A stretch of 57,847 bases of DNA from DATAGF01 sp963813355 (GTDB lineage Bacteria > Actinomycetota > Thermoleophilia > Miltoncostaeales > Miltoncostaeaceae). The stretch lies in NCBI GenBank assembly GCA_963813355.1, contig CAWEYS010000009.1, positions 1-57,847 on the forward strand, read 5' to 3'. Made by a program: the position numbers and the translations under genes. Each line of letters begins with the position of its first letter. The first letter of the stretch is position 1. The notes beneath the pieces were generated by a model. That model worked only from the letters and a program-made list of their open reading frames with translations, had not been told where the DNA came from and made no database searches. This document shows, piece after piece, positions 8,615-17,660 of the stretch.

Positions 8615-9829
8615 ATGACCACCGATTCCCCGCCCGTCCGGCGCGGCCTCGGGTGGTCGACGCGGCTGCTCGCGCTCGTGCCGATCGTGCTGCTGGTCGC
8701 CGCGGCCGCCGCCTTCGTGTCCTCGGGCAACTCGCTGACCTCGCTGATCGGGGCGAACCCCCCGCCGGCCGACGAGCTCGACGTCCGCCGGGTGGAGTTC
8801 CACCCCGGCGAGATCCGCGTGCTGGTGCGCAACCCCCAGCCCGAGGACATCACGATCGCGTCGGTGACGGTCGACGACGCGATCGTCCCGTTCACCCTCG
8901 ACGGGCCGCGGACGGTCGGGCGGCTGCGCTCGACGGCGATCGAGATCCCCTTCGACTGGGTCGAGGACGACCCGTACACCGTCGGGGTGACCAGCTCGAG
9001 CGGCATCCAGACCGTGGCCGACGTGCCCGCCGCCGTCGAGACGCCCGGGGCAAGCGGCTCCAGCGTGGCCGGCTACGCCCTCATCGGGTTGCTCGTGGGG
9101 GTGGTGCCGGTGGCGCTCGGGATGCTGTGGCTGCCCGCCCTGCGGCAGGCCGACGCGCGCTGGCTGACCGCCTTCATGGCCCTGACGGCCGGGCTGCTGA
9201 CCTTCCTGGCATTCGACGCGCTGGCCGAGGCGCTGGAGCTGCAGGCCGGGCTGCCGAGCGCCCTCGGCGGCACCGGCCTCGTGATCCTGGGCGTGGCGGT
9301 CAGCTACCTCGGCCTCTCGTGGGTTGCGCAACGGCTCGCCGCGCGCGATCCCGGCTCGGCCGGCACCGGGACCCTGGCCGGGGTGGCCCTGGCCACGATG
9401 GTCGCCGTGGGCATCGGGCTGCACAACCTCGGGGAGGGCCTGGCGATCGGCTCGTCCTTCGCGCTCGGCGAGCTGGCGCTCGGCACGTTCCTGATCGTCG
9501 GCTTCATGGTCCACAACGTCACCGAGGGGCTCGGGATCGCGGCGCCGATCGCCGACGGGGGCCGCGCCGGCATCGGGCGGCTCGCCGCGCTGGCCCTGAT
9601 CGCCGGCGCCCCGGCGATCGTCGGCGCGTGGATCGGCGGCTTCCTCACCAACGAGGTGCTCGCCGTCCTGTTCTTCTCGATCGCGGTGGGGGCCGCCCTG
9701 CAGGTGGTCGTCGAGGTCGGCCGCTACGTCGCCCGGCGCGCCCCCGGCGGGCTCGGCTCCGGCTGGGTCGTCGGCGGGTTCCTGGCGGGCATCGCGATCA
9801 TGTACCTGACGGGCCTGATCGCCGGCTAG
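8615..9829 (+). CDS. ZIP family metal transporter with extracytoplasmic N-terminal domain
   Basis: A membrane protein of about 404 residues. A first hydrophobic helix (about residues 15-40) is followed by a soluble beta-rich segment of about 100 residues (DVRRVEFHPGEIRVLVRN onward), then a multi-helix ZIP domain. The ZIP metal site is clear: HNLGEGLAIG (about residue 270) and HNVTEGLGI (about residue 300). ZIP proteins move zinc, iron or manganese toward the cytoplasm. The ATG at 8615 starts immediately after the oxidase stop (8611-8613). The extra outer domain could hand over metal from the oxidase, which is inference. Confidence 0.88.
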   Translation: MTTDSPPVRRGLGWSTRLLALVPIVLLVAAAAAFVSSGNSLTSLIGANPPPADELDVRRVEFHPGEIRVLVRNPQPEDITIASVTVDDAIVPFTLDGPRTVGRLRSTAIEIPFDWVEDDPYTVGVTSSSGIQTVADVPAAVETPGASGSSVAGYALIGLLVGVVPVALGMLWLPALRQADARWLTAFMALTAGLLTFLAFDALAEALELQAGLPSALGGTGLVILGVAVSYLGLSWVAQRLAARDPGSAGTGTLAGVALATMVAVGIGLHNLGEGLAIGSSFALGELALGTFLIVGFMVHNVTEGLGIAAPIADGGRAGIGRLAALALIAGAPAIVGAWIGGFLTNEVLAVLFFSIAVGAALQVVVEVGRYVARRAPGGLGSGWVVGGFLAGIAIMYLTGLIAG

Positions 9830-9845
9830 CTCGGCGACGCAGCAG

Positions 9846-9874
9846 GAAGCCCGCGCAGCGGCTGCGCGGGCTTC
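9846..9874. terminator. strong hairpin between convergent genes
   Basis: A perfect 13-bp stem (GAAGCCCGCGCAG with its complement) and a 3-base loop lie 17 bp after the ZIP gene stop and before the end of the minus-strand gene at 9903. There is no long T-tract, so it may act in both directions or block read-through by structure. Confidence 0.75.
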
Positions 9875-9902
9875 TCGGGACGTGACCGTCGTCGGTGGGC
9901 GT

Positions 9903-10248
9903 TCAGTGCTGCAGGCTCGCGTACGCGCCGAGCCCGTAGGTCTTGTTGAGGGCGTCGCTGCGCGCCATGAGGGCGTCGAACCAGGCGGGGGCGGTGGTCC
10001 CGGCCGGGCCCCGCACGTATCCGGCGAGCTGGTACTCGCGGTCGAGGGCCTTCTGGCCCGGGCTCGACACGTCGTAGTCCACGGCGGGCCGGTGCGCGCG
10101 CTGCTCGAAGAGGGCGAGCTCCTCGGCGCTCATCGGCTTGTGCACGGGACCGTCGATGGAATCCGGCATCGCGGCTGCCCCGCCGGCCACGCCGGCCGAG
10201 AGGGCGCACGCGGCGGCCACGGAGATGAGGAGTGCGGCGGTTGATCAT
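9903..10248 (-). pseudogene. small exported protein of unknown function, frameshift after start
   Basis: The readable part is about 105 residues: a signal-like stretch (ALLISVAAACALSAGVAGGAAA), then MPDSIDGPVHKPMSAEE and a charged domain ending YGLGAYASLQH. I do not recognise the family. The ATG at 10246-10248 has a good AAAGGTG ribosome site, but the coding frame proper begins in another frame within the first few codons, so one base is probably wrong there. A GTG at 10220 is the alternative start. Upstream lies the phased GGTAGAG array (10314-10381), suggesting BTAD-type control. Confidence 0.55.
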
Positions 10249-10313
10249 GGCTCACCTTTCGGGAGTCGCGAGAGGTCGGACGGCCCATCGTGGTGGAGCC
10301 AGCCTGCGGCCGC

Positions 10314-10381
10314 GGTAGAGCGCGGTGCTGGGGCGGTAGAGTCCGGTAGAGCGCCCTCGGTGAGCAGCCGAGCGCGTAGAG
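10314..10381. repeat. helically phased GGTAGAG direct repeats (array A)
   Basis: GGTAGAG occurs at 10314-10320, 10335-10341 and 10345-10351. Weaker copies are GGTGCTG (10324), GGTGAGC (10359) and CGTAGAG (10375-10381). All start positions fall close to multiples of 10 to 10.5 bp, so the copies lie on one face of the helix. The array sits upstream of the small exported gene and contains the same heptamer as the array before the BTAD regulator at 11136. Confidence 0.7.
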
Positions 10382-10402
10382 GCCCGGCCCGCGCATGCGA
10401 AC

Positions 10403-10434
10403 GCGGAGCGCCCGCCGACGCGGCGGCGCTCCGC
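10403..10434 (-). terminator. hairpin downstream of the cupin gene
   Basis: A 9-bp perfect stem (GCGGAGCGC pairing with GCGCTCCGC) has a loop that can itself form a small CGCCG/CGGCG stem. It lies 15 bp beyond the cupin stop at 10449. There is no T-tract. Confidence 0.6.
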
Positions 10435-10448
10435 GTCGCGGCGAGCGG

Positions 10449-11006
10449 TCAGGCCGTGGCGGGCCGCTCGCCGTAGCGGGCGTCGCGCCCGCGCCGCGCC
10501 GCCAGCCAGGCCAGCGGAGCGAGCGTCGCGCGCTGCAGCCAGGCGGGGGCGAAGGGCCCGCGCACCTCGTCGGCGAACTCGCGCGTGAAGAGGGCCAGCT
10601 CGAGGGGCGTCGGCATGCCCTTCGAGTTGGTGCGGCCCTCGCGCGCCAGCGCCACCGCGGTCTCGAGCAGGCGCTCCATCCGCAGCGCCGGGCGGATCTC
10701 CACCCGGGCCCGCGCCGGCTCGTCGCCCGCGTTGGAGAACGCGTGGACGGTGCCGGGGGTCACGACGACGACGTCGCCGGGCCCCGCCACCCTGCTGCGC
10801 AGGCCCTGCCGGAAGCGGATCCGCCCGGAGACGACCTCGAAGCGCTCCTCCAGGATCGGGTGGACGTGCAGGCCGGGCGCGTGCCCGTCGGGGGCGAGCT
10901 CCAGCTCGATCACCAGCAGCTCGCCGCCGGTGTCGGCGGCGGTCGTCACGAAGGTGATGCGCTCACCGCTGACCGGGTTCTCGATGACCTGTCCTCGGTA
11001 CGCCAT
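10449..11006 (-). CDS. cupin-domain protein
   Basis: A 185-residue protein with a single cupin barrel over residues 20-110. The first metal-binding motif is HVHPILEERFEVVSG and the second PGTVHAFSNAG, so a bound metal is likely. About 70 further residues, helical and basic, follow and end in an arginine-rich tail. The function is unknown. Cupins of this size are often small-molecule or stress sensors. The ATG at 11006 has a good AAGGAG ribosome site. The gene is divergent from the large BTAD regulator, and the shared region holds an inverted repeat and the GGTAGAG repeats. Confidence 0.8.
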   Translation of the reverse strand: MAYRGQVIENPVSGERITFVTTAADTGGELLVIELELAPDGHAPGLHVHPILEERFEVVSGRIRFRQGLRSRVAGPGDVVVVTPGTVHAFSNAGDEPARARVEIRPALRMERLLETAVALAREGRTNSKGMPTPLELALFTREFADEVRGPFAPAWLQRATLAPLAWLAARRGRDARYGERPATA

Positions 11007-11022
11007 GATGGCTCCTTGGTCG

Positions 11023-11042
11023 GCGTCCGGACATCCGGACGC
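11023..11042. promoter_or_regulatory. inverted repeat upstream of the cupin gene
   Basis: GCGTCCGGA (11023-11031) and TCCGGACGC (11034-11042) form a perfect 9-bp inverted repeat with a 2-bp centre, 17 bp before the cupin start. It could be an operator for a dimeric regulator. A hairpin with a two-base loop is unlikely. Confidence 0.55.
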
Positions 11043-11072
11043 GGCTGTTGTTGCCCGACCCTGCGCCGCCGT

Positions 11073-11112
11073 GGTTGAGTCGCAGTGTCGGAGCGGTAGA
11101 GCCGCGGTAGAG
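11073..11112. repeat. GGTAGAG direct repeats at 11-bp spacing (array B)
   Basis: GGTTGAG (11073-11079), GGTAGAG (11095-11101) and GGTAGAG (11106-11112) start 22 and 11 bp apart, and a degraded copy fits the gap at 11084. Heptamers at 11-bp spacing are the known binding pattern of SARP/BTAD activators. The last copy ends 8 bp before GAGTTG, a weak -10 candidate, and the regulator ATG follows at 11136. Autoregulation of the BTAD gene, control of the divergent cupin gene, or both are plausible. Confidence 0.72.
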
Positions 11113-11135
11113 CCGCCGAAGAGTTGGGTGGGCGC

Positions 11136-14100
11136 ATGGATTTCCTCATCCTCGGCCCGCTCGAGGTCACGGCGAGCGGGCGGGCGCTGGAGCTGGGCGC
11201 GGCCAAGCAGCGGGCGCTGCTGGCGGTCCTGCTGCTGCGGCCCAACCAGGCGGTCTCGGCGACGCGGATCATCGACGAGCTCTGGGGCGAGTCGCCGATC
11301 GCGAGCGCCGCCAAGGTGGTCCAGGGCTACGTCAGCGGCCTGCGCAAGGTGCTCGGGGCCGACGTGATCGTCACGACCGCGGGCGGCTACCTCGTCCGGC
11401 TGGATCCGCAGCACCTCGACTCGGCGCGCTTCGAGGCGCTCGCCGCCGAGGGGCAGGCCTGCCTGCAGGACGATCCCGCTCGGGCCGGCGAGCGCCTGCG
11501 CGAGGCGCTGGCGCTGTGGCGCGGGCGGCCGCTCGAGGGCATCGTGCTCGAGTCGGTCGCCGCGAGCGAGGCCGAGCGCCTGGAGGAGCTCCGCCTGGCC
11601 GTCCTCGAGCAGCGCGTCGAGGCCGACCTCGCGCTGGGCCGCGATGGGCTCGTGGGCGAGCTCCAGGCGCTCGTCAACGCGCACCCGTACCGGGAGCGCA
11701 TGCGCGCCCACCTCATGCTCGCGCTGTACCGCTCAGGGCGCCAGGCGGAGGCGCTCGCGGCCTACCGGGACACGAGGACCCTCCTGGCGGAGGAGCTCGG
11801 CCTCGAGCCGAGCGCGGAGCTGCAGCGCCTGGAGCGGCAGATGCTGATGCAGGCGCCGGAGCTCGACGCGCCCGAGCGGCCGTCCGCCGCCGCGCCGGCG
11901 CCGCCGCCCCGCCGCGAGCCGGGCGCGAGCGCGCGCAGGCTGGTCAGCGTGGTGGCCGCGACGATCGCGGAGTCGTCGGCGCTGGCCGAGCGGCTCGACC
12001 CGGAGTCGCTGCACGGCCTGCTCGATCGCTGCTCGGAGATCTGCGCCGCCGCGCTGGAGCGGCACGGCGGGGAGGTCGAGCGGCACCTGGGCGACGGGAT
12101 CGTCGCGATCTTCGGGCTCAGCGGGTCGCGCGAGGACGACCCCCTGCGCGCCGCGCGGGCGGCGCGGGAGATGAGGGACGCCGTGGCGGAGGCCGGCGCC
12201 GAGCTGGAGCGCGATCACGGGGCCCGCGTCGAGCTCCGGCTCGGTCTCGACTCGGGCCAGGTGTTCGTGGCCGCCGACGCCCGCCGCGGGACCGCGGCCG
12301 CCGGGGACGCGATCGTCCTGGCCGAGCAGCTCGCGCGGGCCGGGCCGCCCGGCGAGATCCTGCTCGGGGAGCGCGCCTTCGCCCTGCTCGAGACGTCCGT
12401 GCGCGCGGAGCCGCTGAGCCCGCTGGCCGTGGAGGGGAGGGCCGCCGCCGTCCGCGCCTGGCGCCTGGAGGACCTGGCCGGCGACGAGCCGATGCCCGTG
12501 CGCGCCCACGCGCCGCACTTCGTCGGGCGCGAGCACGAGCTCGCCGCGCTGCGGGACGCCCTGGCGGCGGTGGCCGGCGGCCCGACGTGCCACCTGGTCA
12601 CGGTCGTGGGCGCCGCGGGCCTCGGCAAGTCGCGCCTCGCGCGCGAGTTCGCGGCCGAGATCGGCGACCGGGCGACGGTCGTGGTGGGGCGCTGCCTCCC
12701 CTACGGCGACGGGCTCGCCTACCGCCCGCTGGCCGAGATGGTCCGCCAGCTCGGCGGCGGCGTCGACGGCCTGCTGGAGGGCGACGACCGGGCCGGATCG
12801 GTCGCGCGGCTGGTGTCCGGCGCCATGGGAGCGTCGGACGAGCCCGCCACGGTCGAGGAGACGTCGTGGGCCATCCGCCGGCTGTTCGAGGGCGTCGCGC
12901 GCGAGCGCCCCCTGGTCGCGGTCGTCGAGGACGTCCACTGGGCCCCGCCGACACTGCTCGACCTGCTCGAGTACCTGGTGGCCTTCTCGAGCGGCGCCCC
13001 GATCCTGCTGCTCTGCCTCGCGCGGCCCGAGCTCCTGGACGAGCGGCCCTCGTGGCGGGCGCCGCAGCCCAGGCGGTCGCTGGTGACGCTGGAGGCGCTC
13101 TCGGACGCGGAGGCCCGGGAGCTCGTGGCGGCCCGCGCGCCCGACGACGACCGCGGCGCGTCGGATCGCATCGTCACGCGGGCCGAGGGCAACCCGCTCT
13201 TCCTCGAGCAGCTCGTCGCGGCCGGGATCGATGACGGGGGCGCCGGCCTTCCGCCCAGCCTCCAGGCCGTCCTCGCCGCCCGCATCGACCGGCTCGACCC
13301 CGGGCAGCGCGCGCTGCTGAGCCGGGCCTCGGTGGAGGGACGCGCCTTCCACGTCGGCGCCCTGCGCGAGCTCCTCCCCGACGACGAGCGGCCCCGGCTC
13401 GAGACGACCATCCTGGCCCTGGTGCGCGCGCAGCTCATCGAGCCGGAGCGGCCCGAGTTCGCCGGCGAGGACGCCTTCCGCTTCGCCCACGCCCTCATCC
13501 GCGACGCCGCGTACGAGGGGACGCCCAAGGCGCTGCGGGCCGAGCTCCACGAGCGCCTGGCCGACTGGCTCGAGGCGACGCCGGGCGCGCTCGACGAGAT
13601 CGTCGGGTACCACCTGGAGCAGGCCTACCGCTGGCGCGCCGAGCTCGCGCCGCCGGGAGAGCGCGAGCGCGCCCTCGGCGCCCGGGGGGCGCGGCACCTG
13701 GAGGCCGCCGCGCGCAGCGCCCTGGTGCACGGGCTGGTTCCGGAGGGCGCGCACCTGCTGGAGCGGGCCGTCCGCCTGCTGCCCGATGACGCCCCGGAGC
13801 GCTCCGCCCTGCTCCCCGAGCTGGGGGCGGCGCTCGCCGAGGCGGGCAGGCTCCCGGACGCCGACCGGGTCCTTCAGGAGGCGATCGCGCGGGCGGAGGC
13901 GCAGGGGGATCCGCGGCTGGAGTCGCGCGCGCGCGTCGAGCGCCAGCTCGTGCGGCTCCAGGCCGAGTCGAGCAGGGGCATCGCCGAGGCCCGCCGGGAC
14001 GCGCGCTCGCGCGCTCGCCGCCGTCGAGGAGCGCGGCGACGAGATGGACCGGTGCCGGGCCTGGCGCCTCCTCGCCTGGATCGAGTGGACCGAGGGCAGG

Positions 14101-14957
14101 TGCGCCGCCGCCGACGAGGCCTGGGGCCACGCCGCCGAGATGGCATCCCGGCGCCGGGGACGAGCGGGAGCGGTTCGACGCCCTGTCCTGGCGGGCGACG
14201 GCGGCCGTCTTCGGGCCGACGCCGGTGACGGAGGCGATCTCGCGGTGCGAGGAGATCCGCCGGGAGGTCGCGGCCGAGCCCCGTCGCCGTCGCCGCGACC
14301 CTCCATCCCCTCGCCGCGCTGCGGGCCATGGCGGGCGACCTCGACGAGGCCCGGCGGCTCCTGCGGGAGGGGAACGCGATCCTCGACGAGCTCGGCACGC
14401 TGACCGCCGCGGTCTCGCCACAACGAGCCCGTCGTCGAGATGCTCGCGGGGCGGCCCGAGGTCGCCGAGGCCCGCCTTCGCGGAGGGTACGAGCGCCTCG
14501 AGGAGATGGGCGAACGGGCGGTGCTCGCGACCACGGCGGCCCTGCTCGCCCGCGCGATCGAGGCGCAGGGCCGCGACGAGGAGGCCGACCACTACTGCCG
14601 CGTGAGCCGGGAGACCGCCGCCGCCGGAGGACCTCCCGACCCAGATCATGTGGCGCGGGACGGCCGCCCGCGTCCTCGCCCGGCGCGGGCTGACGGCGAG
14701 CGAGGCCGACGGCCCTCGCCCGCGCCGCCGTCGAGCTCGCCGAGGGGACCGACCTGCTCACGATCCGAGCGGACGCGTTCCTCGACCTGGCGGAGGTGCT
14801 CGACCTGGCCGGGCAGCGCGGAGGAGGCCGACGCCGCGATCTCCCGGGCGATCGAGCTCCTCGAGCGGAAGGGATGCCCGGCCGCCGCGGAGCGGGCCCG
14901 GTCGCGGCGCGCCGAGATCATGCCCGAGACATCGTCACCGCGAACGGAGGTCACTGA
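11136..14957 (+). pseudogene. large BTAD transcriptional regulator with cyclase-like, AAA ATPase and TPR regions (frameshifted 3' end)
   Basis: A multi-domain regulator of about 1270 residues when reconstructed. In order: an OmpR-type winged helix (residues 1-90, LGPLEVTASG, RALLAVLLLRPN), a BTAD domain (about 95-240), a class III cyclase-like domain (about 268-440, VERHLGDGIVAIFG), an ATPase with Walker A GAAGLGKSR (about 492) and Walker B VVEDVHW, then TPR-like helices. The cyclase-like domain has probably lost catalysis. The frame is clean to about 14005. It then needs about seven single-base corrections (near 14010, 14153, 14282, 14413, 14630, 14708 and 14820, each a gained base) to stay in TPR-like sequence and end at the TGA 14955-14957. 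Confidence 0.75.
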
Positions 14958-15272
14958 TGCCGCTGGCGCAGTTCACCGAGGCGGTCCTCATCGGAGGTCG
15001 ACGCTGGTCACGTCGGGGAAGGCGCAGATCGACCCGCACGGGGGTCATCGAGGACGTCGTCACCCACTACGCGCTCGTGCAGGGGGAGACGATGGTGCGA
15101 GGGACCATGGAGATCACCGTCGCTCGATTGGAGCGACACGCGTGTCGGCGGACGGCATCACGGCGGGACCGGCGCTCGTGGCCGGCGTGACGATCGTCTA
15201 CCGGAGTGGGATCGCGACCCGCCTTCGAGACCTTCACCTGGTCGCAGGAGATCGAGGTGACGAGTCGGGTAG
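14957..15272 (+). pseudogene. small protein of unknown function coupled to the BTAD regulator (frameshifted)
   Basis: The ATG overlaps the regulator's predicted stop as TGATG and has a GGAGGT ribosome site. The reading starts MPLAQFTEAVLI and, after correcting about five single-base shifts, continues through RSTLVTSGKAQIDPHG, VIEDVVTHYALVQGETMVRG, SADGITAGPALVAGVTIVYR and FETFTWSQEIEVTSR to a TAG at 15270-15272, about 100 residues. It looks beta-rich with no membrane segment. I do not recognise it. The reconstruction is inference from neighbouring frames. Confidence 0.45.
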
Positions 15273-15292
15273 CCGGATCGCGCCGGCCGCGT

Positions 15293-16519
15293 CTAGAGGT
15301 ATCCCAGGGGGTTCACCGCCGAGCCGTTCACCCGCACCTCGAAGTGCAGGTGGACGCCGGTGGAGCTCCCGGTGGTGCCCATGCCGCCGACGACGCTGCC
15401 CTGCGGGACGGTCTGGCCGGCCGAGACGGCGATGCTCGACAGGTGGGCGTAGGCGGTGCTGAGGCCGTTGCCGTGGTCGAGCACCACGAGCTGCCCGTAG
15501 CCGCCGCTCCAGCCCGCCGAGATCACCGTGCCGGTGGCCGCCGCGGCGATGGGCGTGCCGCTGCCGCCCGCGATGTCGATGCCCTCGTGCATCCGGCCCC
15601 AGCGGGGGCCGAAGCCCGAGGTGAGGGTGCCGTGCACCGGCCACACGAGCCCGGCCGCCGAGGGCGGGCCCACCGCGACGCTGCCGCTCGGCACCGGGGG
15701 CAGCCCCTGGGCCTTGCGGATCTCGGCGCCCAGGGCGGCGGAGCGCTTCTCGAGGCCCTTGGTCTCGGCCTCGACGTCCTCGCGGTCCTCCCGCACGCCG
15801 GCCAGCAGCGCCTGGCGCCCCGCGCGGACCTTCGACGCGCGCGCCTGCTCGCGCTCCAGGTCGGCCTTGGCGGCCCGCGCGCGGTCGGCGGCGACCTCTG
15901 CCCGCGCCTCGGACCGGGCCACGTCGGCCTGCACCTCGGCGATCGCGTCGCGGGTGCGCCGCACCTCGGCGGCGTAGGTCTTGACCGCCTGCGCGAGGTC
16001 GCGATCACGCTCGACGATCACCTCCAGCACGTCGGCCGCCGCGACCGCCTCGGACAGGCTGCCCGACTCCAGCAGCACGAGCACCGGGTCAGGCTCGCCG
16101 TGGGCGTACAGGTCGCGGAGACGGCTGCTCAGCACGCCCTCGCGCAGCGCCAGCTCGGCCTCGGCGTCGGCCAGCCGCCTCTGCTCGATCGCCAGGCGTC
16201 GCGTGAGCTGCCGCAGGCGCTCCTGGAGCGCGGCGAGCTCGGCGTCGAGGCGGGCGGAACGCGCACGCAGGGGCGCGAGGCGCGCCTCGAGGGCGCGGAC
16301 CCGGTCGGTGTAGCTCTGCACCTCCTCGGTGAGGACGCTCTCGCGCCCCCGCGCCCGCTCGAGGCGGTCGCGCGCCCGCTCCAGCCTCTGGTCAACGTCG
16401 GCCTTCTCGTCGACCGGGGCCGACCAGGCGACCCCCACGGCGGCCAGCGTCGCGCCCGCCCCGACGACCGCCAGCAGCCCCGCGGCGCGCCGGCCGCGGC
16501 GCGCCGGGGGCGGCGTCAC
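15293..16519 (-). CDS. M23 peptidoglycan hydrolase with N-terminal coiled coil (EnvC-like)
   Basis: A 408-residue exported protein. A basic, alanine-rich signal or anchor helix (AAGLLAVVGAGATLAAVG) is followed by a long charged coiled coil (about residues 40-265). The LytM/M23 domain has zinc ligands in MHEGIDIAGG and VHLHFEVR. The family cleaves cross-links in peptidoglycan, or if inactive activates amidases; here the ligand histidines and aspartate are present. The GTG at 16519 overlaps the stop of the upstream M23 gene as GTGA, so the two are co-translated. It converges on the small gene ending at 15272. Confidence 0.88.
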   Translation of the reverse strand: MTPPPARRGRRAAGLLAVVGAGATLAAVGVAWSAPVDEKADVDQRLERARDRLERARGRESVLTEEVQSYTDRVRALEARLAPLRARSARLDAELAALQERLRQLTRRLAIEQRRLADAEAELALREGVLSSRLRDLYAHGEPDPVLVLLESGSLSEAVAAADVLEVIVERDRDLAQAVKTYAAEVRRTRDAIAEVQADVARSEARAEVAADRARAAKADLEREQARASKVRAGRQALLAGVREDREDVEAETKGLEKRSAALGAEIRKAQGLPPVPSGSVAVGPPSAAGLVWPVHGTLTSGFGPRWGRMHEGIDIAGGSGTPIAAAATGTVISAGWSGGYGQLVVLDHGNGLSTAYAHLSSIAVSAGQTVPQGSVVGGMGTTGSSTGVHLHFEVRVNGSAVNPLGYL

Positions 16520-17466
16520 GCCCTGGCGCGAGAGGCGGAGCGGGCGGTCGGATCGACCGCCTGGAGGTGCGGGTACGGGTTGATCGGGGTCCACGCGTTC
16601 CGGATCTCGAAGTGCAGGTGCGTCGGTGCGCTGCGGGCGTCGCCGGTGTTGCCGACGCCGCCCAGCACCTGTCCGACCGTGATTCGCGACCCGATGTCGA
16701 GTCCCTCCGCGACCGTCTGCAGGTGGGCGTAGTAGTACTGGACGCCGTCGGCGCGGCGGAGCCAGACGTAGATCCCGCCGAGCCCGGTCTCGGCGCGGCT
16801 CAGCTTCGAGATCGCCCCGTCATCGACGGCGACGACCGGGGTGTTCCGGTCGGCCATGATGTCGATGCCCTGATGGACGCCCTGGCCGCGCGGGGCGCCG
16901 TAGTCGTCGAAGTACGTGTACTCGCCCGCGACGGGGAAGAGCTTCAGGTAGGGGGAGGCGCCGGGCGCGACGGCCGGAGTGGCGGGCGTCTTCGGCGCCG
17001 CCGCGACCGTGCGGGCCGGCAGGCCGAGGCGTTTGAGCAGCTTGGCCTCGGCGATTCCGGTCGCCCTCATGCCGAAGCGCTTCTGCATGCGCTTGACGGC
17101 CTTCTTGGTCTGGGGCCCGAACGCGCCGTCCACCGTGACGCGCAGGCCGCGCCGGCGCAGCTCGCGCTGCAGGTCGCGGACGGCGTCGCCGCGGGAGCCG
17201 ATGCGCAGGCGCACCGGGACGGACCGGGTGGCGACCGGGGAGGCCGCCGCGACGGGCGCCGGAGCCGGCGGGGCCGCCGGGGGCGCGGGCGCGGCGCTCT
17301 GGCCGGCGTCAGCCGGAGCGGAGGGGACCTCGACCTGCGCCGAGGCCGTCGCTGCGCCGACCGCCAGGGCGGTCAGGAGGACGACGACGCCTGGCGTCCA
17401 ACGGGGGATTCGGCCGGATCCGCGGACGGCACGCGGTCGGTGGGGGATCCTTGGGCTCCTTTCCAC
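16516..17466 (-). CDS. exported M23 peptidase with peptidoglycan-binding domain
   Basis: A 316-residue protein. A signal helix (about 25-45, GVVVLLTALAVGAATASA) is followed by a proline/alanine linker, a PG_binding_1 domain (about 90-150, SRGDAVRDLQRELRRRG and FGPQTKKAVKRMQ) and an M23 domain with HQGIDIMADRNTP and THLHFEIRN. It probably cuts and binds cell-wall peptidoglycan. The GTG at 17466 is the longest start, but an AAAGGAG lies just inside it, so translation could start slightly downstream. A promoter at 17548-17577 and a structured leader of about 75 nt precede it. It forms an operon with the coiled-coil M23 gene. Confidence 0.87.
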   Translation of the reverse strand: MERSPRIPHRPRAVRGSGRIPRWTPGVVVLLTALAVGAATASAQVEVPSAPADAGQSAAPAPPAAPPAPAPVAAASPVATRSVPVRLRIGSRGDAVRDLQRELRRRGLRVTVDGAFGPQTKKAVKRMQKRFGMRATGIAEAKLLKRLGLPARTVAAAPKTPATPAVAPGASPYLKLFPVAGEYTYFDDYGAPRGQGVHQGIDIMADRNTPVVAVDDGAISKLSRAETGLGGIYVWLRRADGVQYYYAHLQTVAEGLDIGSRITVGQVLGGVGNTGDARSAPTHLHFEIRNAWTPINPYPHLQAVDPTARSASRARA

Positions 17467-17547
17467 CCGCGCACGGGAGCGCGGTTGAGGGCCGTCGGCA
17501 TGGGCATCTGCCGGCGCCCCTGGGAGTCTTCGGGGGGAACGGCGGGC

Positions 17548-17577
17548 ACTCTACGTACGGGGCGCGGGCAAGGTCAA
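17548..17577 (-). promoter_or_regulatory. sigma70-like promoter of the M23 operon
   Basis: On the minus strand, -35 TTGACC (17577-17572) and -10 TAGAGT (17553-17548) are separated by 18 bp. A start near 17541 gives a 75-nt leader. It contains two possible hairpins, CGGCA/TGCCG and CCGCGC/GCGCGG, just before the ribosome site. I could not match the leader to a known riboswitch. Confidence 0.7.
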
Positions 17578-17592
17578 GGCCACATACCCCGT

Positions 17593-17613
17593 GCGGGGGA
17601 CGTCTGTCCCCGC
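17593..17613 (-). terminator. hairpin after the cytochrome c maturation operon
   Basis: GCGGGGGAC (17593-17601) pairs with GTCCCCGC (17606-17613) with one bulged G and a GTCT loop, 48 bp beyond the ccmI-like stop. It probably ends the minus-strand ccm transcript. The M23 promoter lies just beyond. Confidence 0.55.
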
Positions 17614-17660
17614 GAGATCCCGCTATTTGGTGGTGGTTTCGGCGGAAATCGGCGGCGCCG

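Noticed and set aside
14005..14957. Programmed ribosomal frameshifting in the large regulator
   Set aside because: Too many sites, no slippery heptamers, and the same error type occurs in unrelated genes.
17467..17547. Cyclic di-AMP (ydaO-type) riboswitch before the M23 operon
   Set aside because: Cell-wall hydrolase context invited it, but the conserved ydaO sequence blocks were not found. Only generic hairpins are visible.
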